From Manduca sexta (taxonomy: Eukaryota; Arthropoda; Insecta; Lepidoptera; Sphingidae), in assembly GCF_014839805.1 (NCBI RefSeq), contig NC_051119.1, positions 5,449,245-5,513,244 of the forward strand: 64,000 nt of DNA, in the 5' to 3' direction. Positions 24,301-36,300 of this stretch are shown piece after piece. The translations under genes were made by a program, and so were the position numbers. The notes beneath the pieces were generated by a model, which had not been told where the DNA came from, did not search any database, and worked only from the letters and a program-made list of their open reading frames with translations. Within the stretch, counting starts at the first letter, position 1. Each line of letters begins with the position of its first letter.

Positions 24301-27300
24301 TATGTATATAAATGTGCATGTGTGTATTCTGTGGACTTCAAAACCGTTGTAGAGACTTTGATTAAAATTTTAAATAATCTTCAGACTAACCTAGCGAATG
24401 ATCCTTTGTAGTTTGGTAGACCATCAGAAATAATCTGTCTATTTATAATTATTGCTACCCGCACTAAGCAATACTTACCTTGTAAAATATATTACTTTCT
24501 TTCACTGGTTGAAAAATATCTGGTTTTTACTACTTACGATAGAACCACCCAGATCCCATTTTTTGGTCTGCGCCTTGCGGTAGAAGTAAGCTGTTAATAC
24601 TCCTAAATGATAACCAGCCCAATTGCCTTGAGCTGATACGTAGGCGTGGTAGAACGTGTCGTTGTATCCGAATATGTCTCTTATGGATCTGAAAATAGGA
24701 TTTGAATCTATTAAATCTTTGGTATGAGTCATCACCGTCAAATAATAATAAATAATATCAGCCCTATATTATATATACCGTCTCAATGCTGGGCACGGGC
24801 CTTCTTTACTACTGAGAAGGATTAAGCCTTAGTCCACCATACTGGCATGGTGCGGACTTCACACACCCTCAAAATTCCAATACAGAACTTCTCAGGTATG
24901 CAGGTTTCCTCACGATATTTTCCTTCACCGTTAAAGAAGCGATAATTCACCATCAAAAATCATTATTAATTTAATGCAGGTGCATTTTTATACAATAACT
25001 GATCACACGAGCATGTCAAACTCCTAATAATAAACGCCATAACTCATAAACAATAGTATCGTTACGAAGAAGTTTGTTCTTCAAAGTTGTGTCTAGTTCC
25101 ATATTCTTCTTTCTGATCTTTTTTTCGTCTACGAAGGTAGAAGGTTTAACGGTCCTCCTATACCATGGCTTATGGAGGTCTATAGTAATTGAAAATGATG
25201 CTTACCGCGGAGCTAACAGTCTAACTATGCCGCGGCTTATGGATGTCGGTAATGCCGTTAATAATGTAGCTAAACGCGAAATATTAGGTCTCATATAGGA
25301 TAAGTTTCATAAACCCTAGAAATTATACTAGGTTCACTATCCAACCCTAAATTAGTTAGTGTCTCTGTTTTTTTGAGGCAGTAGATATAAAAAAATTTAT
25401 ATAGGATAAGTTTCATAAAGTCTAGAAATTATACTAGGTTCACTCCAAATTAGCAGTGCCTCTAAATTGTTTTAGGCAGTAGTTAAAAAAATATGTTGGT
25501 TCTAAAATTTAGATTCTAGACCATCTTCAATATTTCCTTTACATCGTTACGTGATCACAACTAACTAGACCAATACAATATAATAAAGTTAGTAAATGTT
25601 CACAAAATTAAATTATCCGTATAATATGTTGGAAAAGATAAATATTTAGATGAATGAATACGAAAACTTTTCTCATATGAAATTTCAACGGACATTTTGT
25701 TCGGAAATGTTTAATTATGGTTTATTACTTTTTGTGTGTTCAACACTGGAGTTTGTAAATAAAGTGGTGTTATGAGTTAAATAATTTTCAAAATAGTGTT
25801 GAAACAATTTAATAGTTAATTCTCGCTTTATTGTTTTCGGATTTTCGCATTTACAACTCTCTGCTTGAAACACTACGTTCCATAATCCGTGTACGTAAGT
25901 GATCTCACGACACTTTGTCTTGAACTCCCATCCATTCAGTTTGTCGCTCCTAAGGCTCGCGCGTCACACACTACGCTCCGTGCACATGATTTTTTTTTAT
26001 TGCCTTAAACGCGCTAGCGGTCCACCTGAAGGTAGGCAGCATTCGCCGTCCATGGACTTTGCAAAGCCAGAGGCATAGCAAAACCGTTGCCTACCGGAAG
26101 GTAAGCACTATTTTTCTTCTCACAATACTCGCTCCTAAGCTCTTATAAACTATCTTCAACTCGTCGCTCGCATATTATACAGTGTCATTTTGACATTGCG
26201 TTACTAAATGAAACCACATACATATCTACTTGGAAATTATCAGAATAAGTTACTTCAGCCGTAGATGTAAAATAAAAACGTGTAAGTTTCGAACAAAATA
26301 AATATTAATAAAAAGTAATTTTAATTTTGCGCACCCTAATGCCGCCACTACTATAAAAGAATTCGTCGCAGCGGCAACATCATGCTTTCAGTCCGAAACA
26401 CACTCACGCACACGCCATATTCGCATTAAACTACAAAATTATCAAAAAATCAGAAATATAAAACCACGATTTTGGTGAAAATATTAGTTATTAATGGATT
26501 AATTTGGCACAATGTCAGCAAAGGTGAATGTATGTGGTTTCATTTAGTAACGCAATGTCAAATTTACCCTATATGAGGTACTTACTCAGGGAATATGCTG
26601 ACGCGTATAGGCAGGAGGTTCATGAAGTAACTTTGCAGGAAGGGTATCAGAAGACTGACCACCATTACGGCTGATAGAACTGGGACTCCACTCCTCGGCC
26701 AGCGCCATATGATGAGCAGAACCACTAGCGTTACGAGGAACAGCTGTGTGTCTGTACCGAGATACCTGACACCAAATATTTAAGTCTCATTTGGAAAGTA
26801 GTATAAATATTTGTGTTGTGGATATCAGAATATAAAGAAGTGTAAGTTTTGAAATGTCAGGGGAAAGATATAACACTACTTTTTAGCACACCAATAAAGT
26901 TTACAAATAATGATTTATGTTCACGCGAATGCTAGATATCGAAATAAAATTATTTCTCGGATTTTCCTGTGGCTTTTCATATTATGATTCTCACTCAACG
27001 TTTCGAAGACTTTGCAAACTTTATGGTCACAGGGTGGACTGAGGTAGTGATCGTCCGAAAAGTCAAAGTAACTTTAGCTACATTTCACAATGGTCCGGGT
27101 GTAGTCTTCGAAACGTCGCGTCGGGAGAAAGACGAATTATAATAAAAAAAACCGCGAAGAACCTGAAAATATCTTATAAAGTTGTCTATGTTATTTATTT
27201 TTAAATTTCTCTTTAACTTTAATCCAAGATGCCAACAAAATAAAGTAAAGTAATTTCAACAGATTCTAAGCTGCAATAATAAAAAGCACCGAAACTTAAT

Positions 27301-30300
27301 ATACCATTCGTAAAATAATATTAGTCTATGGACCATATATAATTTTTAACTAACCAAATGCCGTATGAAGCGGCAATAACCTATTTGGGTGTGGAACGGA
27401 CTGCTGAGACGCAGGTTCAAATCCCAAGGGCACACACCTCTGACTTTTCTAAAATTATGTGTGAATTCTTTGTGAATTATTGCTTGCTTTAACGGTGAAG
27501 AAAAACATAATGAGAAAACCTGCATTCTTGATAAGTTCTCTATAGGAATTAGATGGTGAGTGAAGGCTACCAATCCGCACTAGGCCAGCGTGGTGGACAA
27601 AGCCTTATCCATCTCAGTAGTAGAAGCCAGCGGTGGGACAGTATATAATACAGGGCTGATATTATTATTGTTAAATGACGGTGGCTTAAATATAAGGAAT
27701 TTATGTTATAGTGTCAAGAAATCTACATTTTTAGTTACATAACCTGACCTAGAATAAATAATTTTGTATCACGCAGACAGTTAAATGCAATTAAGACTTG
27801 GTTTCGGACAGCAAATTGGAAAATAATTTCCTGTGAACAATATATAATATACGGAGAATAACGCAAAGATTATAGGGTGGGTATAAATATACCATCGCTT
27901 TCTTAATATAGATGTAAATTGTAAGTTTTTGGATGCGATGTGGCAGGTGGTAGGATATATTTTATATCCGCCCGGATAGCGACAACCGTACACAAGGTGT
28001 TAAAACCCACAGTGGCCCACGTAAGGGTGTCGCGTTCTAGGATCAGCCTGTGTATATCCGGTTCCAACAGGCCGGCATAATTATGTCGACTGTTAAGGGG
28101 TAATCTCTGGCAGTCGACATTATATTAGACCCGACTCTACTTACCATAACATGTAGAGGGTCACGTTACCGTGCCTTGCAAAAACGCTTTTTTATCTGGA
28201 CTTATATTTTCAATAGTTGATAAATAACCTGTCAATATTATAGAAGCATCTGACCAACTTGACATCCTTTTTTTATTGGTTTTAATGACGAGACGAGCTT
28301 GCCGTTCGGCTGATGGTAAGCGATACGACCGCCCATAAATAGTAAAAACACCATCCAATACCTTGAATTACAAAGTAGTTTTTTAGTATCCCACTGCGTT
28401 CGCCATCCTGAGACTTGAGATGTTAAGTTTTGTTATGTCCAATAGTTACACTGGCCACAATGTTCTTCAAACCGGAACACAACATTGAATTTGCGGTGGT
28501 ACATACGCAGGCGGACTCTTACATATGAGAGTCCTACCACCAGTGAAATGCACAGTGTCTGTGTGGCATCTACGTTAAACTTTAGCAATTAAATACCTTC
28601 ACTGCATACAGTACAATATAACTGATTTATTACTATCTGTATAAGCCCCAGACACGCATGATTACTGCACCAAACAACCAATTTCACGCACTCTGCCGGC
28701 ACAAATTGTCTCATGCATTATAATTGTCCACGCGTCTCGAATTGATTTAACTGCGTCCTTTTCCTCCTGGATAACGTGAACTCTATCTGTAACTACCTTA
28801 AAGATCGTATTTGCTTGGCAAATGGAAGCCAAAAATGGAAGGTCGAAGTGAAAAATTGCATGTTTGTAAATATAGTAATTTTTGCTAAATTATTTCTCAT
28901 GGTCAGACCTCTTACTAAAATGGGATGCTTGGTGGTAGGTATCCCTTATGCACTTTGCCTGTTGGAAGCGTACTGTGGGTTTGAATTCAGCCCTCAAGGC
29001 CATCTCTAAGTAATGTGTTTATGCTCCGTTGATTGTCGCTCGCTTTGACGGTAAAGGAAAATATCGTGAACAAACATACTTATGAATTTTATTTGATATT
29101 CGAAGGTGTTTGAACTTTAGTGCTCTAGAAATCTTTTAGAAGGTTTCTGTTGCGTGCGATACGTAAACAGTTAAAGTGCCGCAACAATCATGTATGACGG
29201 AATTGTTCCTTTAAAATGTTCTAAGAAATAATTATAAAACGAAGTCCCCCGCCCTATATACATCTGAATGTGATAAACTCAATAACTACCTAACGTATTT
29301 CGATATAATTTGGTATGGAGATAGTTCGAGACCCTGGGCAGGATAGGCTACTTTCTATCCCGGAAAACTCTTACACCCGGGCGAAGACGCGAGTAAAAGC
29401 TAGTATGTAGGTATAGAATTTGATATATTTCTACTAAAATAGGTATAATTAACTTATTTATTCACATTTCTTCCTTGAGTTAGTTTACTGTTATTTATAT
29501 CTTTATTTACTTTTGTTCTAAGCTGACTCGGTGGCATATTTGTAGTGCGGGGTATATACCGCTTTAAAGTCCCGGTTTCAAATCCCAGGTTGGGCAATGT
29601 TGGATTTTTCTGTTCAATATCAGTTGGAATATGGGGCTGATGGCGACATACTCGCTCTTCCTCTTCATAGCACGAAACATGGCGAAAAGTGCCCTGGTAA
29701 CATATCTGCCTACCCTTTCGGGAATAATGGCGTGATGTATGTTCTTAGCTACTGCAATTTAAGCCATAATTTAAGCTAAGTTGCCCACTTGTGTATTTCC
29801 TAACATCCATTAGAGAAACGGAACCAAGGTTTATTTGCTTTGACAATATCATTCCGTCAACTTTTGCGTAATAGCACGCGAAATTTTGATGTTTGATAAT
29901 GTTCAAACATGTTTAATTTGGGCTTCGTGTAAATATGTGTTTCGTTAGTAATTGCATGTAGACTAAATGTTATCATAAAGGTCATTAAGGTTCAATATTG
30001 TGCAATAATTAAATGCGACGTATATCGAAAGAAGTTTTGAATACTCTGATATTAATTTTAGGCTCAGAAAGTATTAGTCAGAAAATAGATTTCATCACAT
30101 TATGAAAACCTAATTCGAAGACTTACATGCGACAAATTGTGAAAATGTTGGTCTGTTTTAGAATTAAACGCCAAACCGCTGAACGAATTCAGATGTTTGG
30201 AGTACAAATCGTATTTTGGTTTTTTTATTTACACAATTTCTAAACATACATTTATAAAGGCGGTCTTAATACTGAAGGCATTCACTACCAGTCAACCTAC

Positions 30301-33300
30301 ATATAGCCTAATATATTCCAGAAAACACAACGGATTTTTTTTTATTAGGTAGACGCGAGTAAAGCCGCTCGCAACACTAAAGCAATAAATGCTCAAAAAC
30401 AGGTTCATGCAAGATGTATGACTATCTTCATATTTAATCAGCTTTTACACACAAAACGGTTGTTACGAAACGGAACCAACTCTTAGCGGAAACCTCATGT
30501 TTGCTTTGATACAGCGAGTTTGTTTGTTAAAGGAAATAGCACTGAGAAATATTATTTCAATTAAAATGAAAGAGATGGAGATACTTTTGTTTGAAGATCA
30601 ATTGCATTATACAAATAAGCATTAAGAAATTCATTTTTCAAAAGTATTTCGATGTACAATTCATTTCCATGAACACACTCACGTTATCACGCATTTATCC
30701 TCGAAAGGGTAAGCAAAGGCGAAACCTGGGCACCAACTTTTTGCCAAGTGTGTTCCGTCCCATGATGTGATAGACGGCGAGCCTATCGCCAGTATCGGGC
30801 ACCAATATCAGACTCTTGGCTGATACTGAGCAGAAAAAACCCGAATATTACTTTGCCAGACCTGGGATTCGAACCCAGGACCTCAGTGCTACCGTACCGC
30901 TCATACAGGACAACCACGCCACCGAGGCAGTCATCATGACAAATATTCTATTAAATGATTGCAATTTGAATCTACACATCGATCGAGGAAATGGGCAATC
31001 AGAATGAAGCTAGTTCGAGATGACTTATTTTGATTGGTCTAGTCTCGAAAGATGCGCTGACAGTTATATTATTTCTTCCCTGTCATAATAATATAATAAC
31101 ATCAGCCCTGTATTATATACTGTCCCACTGCTGGTCACGGGCCTCCTCTACTACTGAGAGGGATTAGGCCTTAGTTCACCACGCTGGCCTAGTGCGGATT
31201 AGTAGACTTCACACACTTTCAAAATTCCTATAGAGATCTTCTAGGTATGTAGGTTTACTCACGATGTTTTTCTTCACCGTTAAAGCAAGCGACAATTCAC
31301 AAATAATACACACATATTTTAGAAAAGTCTGAGGCGTGTGTCCTTGGGATTTGAACCTGTGGACATTTATCTCGGCAATCCGTTCCACACCCAACTAGGC
31401 TATCGTCACTTTTTGTTCCCTAAACTGGTCGAATCTAATATGCCAACGACTGGAAGTCGTACATTCTTCAGCCGTCTTCTAACACCATTTAAATAAACAT
31501 TGTTACAGCAATCATAAATCTTCCAATTCCAACATTAATGAATGAAGGATTCATTCATTAAATACGAAGGTCACTAAGAAAAACTGCCTTAAAATTCGGC
31601 CTTGGATGCGAAATCTCGAATCACAAGGCCATAGTTACGATAAAAGACTTTCGCAGTTCCACGTTTTTTGTCGTCAGAAGGCAGTGTGATGCGTATCTTA
31701 ATGTGGGTAAAGGTCATTTTGACTTGAAAATTTGAGTTGCGTTTATTGTTGGTTTAAGATGACTTTGTGATAATTGTTTTCATAAGAGTGAGTTTGTAAG
31801 TCGTTTCGCGAGTCAGTGACAGACACTATACAAATAAAAAACGAATAATTCGACTAACACACTGCTCGCCTGATGGTAAGCGACATGGTTTAATAGGTTA
31901 CATGCCTATGTTAGGATATAAGTCCACCATATCTAATATCCTACTAATATTAATTATAAAGACGATTGTGAGGATGGATGTATGTATGTTTGTTCCTCTT
32001 TTACGAAAAAAACTACTAAACGGATTTGGATAAAATTTTACAGTAATATAATTTATACATTAGAATAACACATAGGCTATAATTTATAATGATTTTGTGT
32101 AATTTAGTCATAATATAACGATACATATCAAGTAAGTCGGAAAAAAGTTATCCCATAAAACTCCTTCACGCAGACGAAGTCGCGAGCAAAAGCTAGTTAC
32201 CTACATAGAACAAACAATTTATAGGTATGACCAGCAATAGACTTATCGATCAGATATGGTATTCCCATATGTTTTTTGTTTTCTATAAACGTTAAGGTTT
32301 GTACAAAGGCCTCTTACCTACGGCTCCAGAACTTCTAATGCTTATGTCCTATATTAGGATATACGTATCCTTCATAATTATTGCATCAAACCCATCAGCC
32401 GTGTCGGAAATGCAGCGATAATTTACAACATTTTGCAAACCTCGGCTTCCTTGCGTTGCGCCTATAAGCCGCTCAAGCGTGGTAAGAAATCATTGAGTAG
32501 TTACTTGGTAATTTATGAAGAAAAAATAACAATTTAACAGCCCAATTTGCTTAGTGACCAACTGCTTGAAACTGAATGCAATGTCTTCATTCCCACATAT
32601 GTTTTAAAAATATTTTATTCGAGATGTTATTTTTATATATACGAAATGCCTACACTTTACCTTATGGTTAGTGAAATGACCTTCGCTTAGATTATCTGGC
32701 TATGATTATCCCTTGCCAGTCGACACAATTATGTAGGGCTTTTTAAAGCCGTAAATACACAAGCTGATTCCGGAATGCGAAATATTTTGGCTTATACTTA
32801 GTCTGGCCATAAATACTGTTACACTTAATTATAAAAAAATATTACATTTGAATTTCGAATCTGTCATTTTTATACGATTGTTCATTGTGTTTTCTCATTT
32901 TGGCGCCAATACATTGTAAAATATTTTGCGATATTAAAATGGTGTGGGGTGATAAAGAGAACCGAATCGCTGTGATAGCATTACACAAAGTAGGTATGGA
33001 GCCAAATGCAATTTTAAAACTCTCCATACACTTGGTATTAGTAAAATGTTTGTGTACCGGGCTATTAATAGGTACAATGAGACCTCCTCTGTTTGTGACA
33101 GAAAAGATCTGGCCGTCCACGTAGTGTTCGTACGAAAAAGGTGGTCAAAGCAGTAAGGGAAAGAATTCGAAGAAATCCTGTCCGAAAGCAAAAGATTTTA
33201 TCTCGGGAAATGAAGATAGCACCTAGAACCATGTCGCGTATTTTAAAAGATGACTTAGGACTTGCAGCCTATAAGAGACGCACTGGCCATTTCTTAACTG

Positions 33301-36300
33301 ATAATTTAAAGAAGAATAGGGTGGTAAAATCGAAACAACTACTGAAGCGGTACGCAAAGGGAGGTCACAGAAAAATTTTGTTTACGGATGAGAAAATTTT
33401 TACAATTGAGCAACATTTTAACAAACAAAATGACCGTATTTATGCTCAAAGCTCTAAGGAAGCTTCCCAATTAGTCGACAGAGTGCAACGTGGACATTAT
33501 CCGACTTCAGTGATGGTTTGGTGGGGTGTTAGCTATGAAGGAGTGACTGAGCCATATTTTTGTGAAAAAGGTATCAAAACATCGGCACAAGTGTATCAAG
33601 ATACCATTCTTGAGAAGGTAGTTAAGCCCCTTAACATCACCATGTTCAATAACCAAGTATGGTCCTTCCAGCAAGACTCGGCGCCGGGTCATAAAGCTCG
33701 GTCCACGCAGTCTTGGTTGGAATCGAACGTTTCGGACTTCATCAGAGCTGAAGACTGGCCGTCGTCTAGTCCCGATCTTAATCCGCTGGATTATGATTTG
33801 TGGTCAGTTTTAGAGAGTACAGCTTGCTCTAAACGCCATGATAATTTGGAGTCCCTAAAACAATCTATACGATTGGCAGTGAAGAATTTTCCCATGGAAA
33901 GAGTGCGTGCTTCTATTGATAACTGGCCTCATCGTTTAAAGGACTGTATTGCAGCCAATGGAGACCACTTCGAATAAGCTTTTTATATTTTTAATTGTTT
34001 TATATTTATGTATTAAACTGACACACTGTAAAAGTAATAAATGTTATTTGCAGTTAACAATTTTCTTTTTTCTTTATTACAATATTTATGGCAAGACTAG
34101 GTATAGTAAGTTTTAAACCTTGTATAATTATGCTATCCGGGCAGGCCAAAATATATCCCACCATTGGTAGAATGCAAAGCAATACCTATAGCCGAAGAAG
34201 GTCATATAAAATCTCTTATTTGGCTATTAACTATAAGTATAAACTTACCAAGCCTGAGGTAGACATAGATGTTCAAACGGAAACAAATTTGGCATCAATA
34301 TGACCAGTTGCCACCAGTTACTGCGGCACATGTCTCTTTCCCGCTTCACCACTGCGTCCCACATAGGTCCTGATCCTAGATGCGGGACCCACGTCATCCG
34401 CCAACCCCATCACCACCAGCACCGCTGGCATCAGTCTGGAAGAGAAGGAAGTTGAGAGTTGTCTTTATAACTTCTAATTATAGAAATTCTTTGTTAACCT
34501 AAAAATTGTGATCTTTGTATTTCGTGACGAAGGTATGATGATTTCCTTGAAAATTTTAATTGTTTTTCATACTTGTTCAATAAGAGTTCTTTAATTACTT
34601 AAAAACGACCATATCATGTTCATGCAATAGTATATATACATTTTTACCACACAAAAGTTTAAGTGACCTTAGTCTCGTCAGTTGGATTCATTTCCCACTA
34701 AGTTATATCAGATTATCGAAATACTAGCTTTTGATTGCAGGTTCATTCACGTTTATCTTAAAGTAAAAATAGATATCCGGAGCAGAGATAGATGAAACCA
34801 TTCAAGAAGAAAATTACTTCATACAGCTCATATCTAGAAACACTAATACAAATATAAAAGAACTAATAAGAGACATAAAAGGATAAAGGAATATTGAAAG
34901 TTTTTATTATTTAAGGATTTCTTGAATCTGAGTAGCAGTTTAAACAAAAGAAAATATAGAAATTAACGAGTGTTTGATGTAAAATGTAATTGATTATGTA
35001 TTTACCAATTCGATTTTAGACTCTCGTGACGCTAGAAAAAGTATTAGCAATCTTAATGTTCGTATTGGAATTACACTTTTTACAATAAAGACTAAGACAA
35101 TTCAAGTATTTCGTAGCAAAATAGAACAAGAAGCTTCAAGAATAACAACTGACCTAAATAATAACAATAATGAATTTTGCGCAACTCAATGCGAAACGTA
35201 GTTGAATAATTCATCTACAGAGGACATTTCTAAAATCCCCTCTAATTTTGTTGTGATACTATTGAAGCATATTGTTGAACTAGACTGAGAAGCCTTCCAA
35301 CTGTTTACTAATATAAGTCTTCTTAATTCTTACAATTATAACTACAGTTGTATATTTAAAATATTCAGTCATATTAACCGCTATTTTTAACCGACTTAAA
35401 AAAAAGGGGGAGGTTATCAAATCGACGTGTTTTTTTTTTTATGTTTGTTACCTCAGAACTCGCTCATTTATGAACCGATTTGGAAAATTCTTTTTTTATT
35501 CGAAAGAGTTTCTTTCCAGATTGGTCCCATAAAACTTTTTTCAACTTCGCCTCGGTAGTTTGCTTTTAAAATAAAAAAAAAAACTAGAATAATTATGTCG
35601 TCCAAGAAAATGAAATCGCGAATTTAGCTTTCCTGTGACGTATTTAGTTATGTTTTTGCATTGAGTTTGGTTGACTGTACTTCTCACATACTTATACATA
35701 TAGCATAAAAACTTTTCCCCGTGTCAGGGGTAGGCAGAGGCGTAACATTTAATCGCGATAGTCGTACTGTGTGTGAAACATATCTGTTGTGTTTTTGTGT
35801 TGGGTTTAATTGACTCTACTTCTTACATACAAACATTTATGTATATATCATTACACCTTTTCCCCTTTTTAGGGGTAGGCAGAGATGTAACACCACAGCG
35901 CGATAGTTGTAGTATGATCGAAATATATCAGTTGTATTTTTGCGTTAGGTTTGCTTGAATCTGCTTCTTACATACATATATATAGCATCACACCTTTTCC
36001 TCTTTTCAGGGGTAGGCAGAGGTGTAACATTTCAGCGCGATAGTCGTACTGCGAGCGAAACATATTAGTTGTGTTTTTGGGTTGGGTTTAGTTGCCTCTA
36101 CTTCTTACATACATACATAATATATATAGCATCACACCTTTTCCCCTTTTCAGTGGTACTCAGAGGTGTAACTCCTCAGCGCGATAGTCGTATCGTGAGC
36201 GAAACACAACTATGCCATTGAGACGGTCTATTTTTACTAACACAAAAAGCAAAAATAAAAATAATTTTAACAAAAATTAAACCGCCTTCAAAAACCATTC

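Larger units (their letters stand above)
32665..34172 (-). repeat. SINE-E copy split by a mariner
   Basis: The left part (to 32796) holds gccagtcgacacaattatg and gctgattccggaatgcga. The right part (from 34102) resumes with ttttaaaccttgt, gctatccgggcagg and atatcccaccattggtag. Between them lies the mariner, duplicating TA. Confidence 0.8.

Noticed and set aside
28776..29009. Plus-strand frame MNSICNYLKDRIC as a small gene
   Set aside because: It overlaps degenerate repeat sequence; no splice sites or homology seen.
33507..33692. Minus-strand frame inside the mariner
   Set aside because: It is a shadow of the transposase coding frame.
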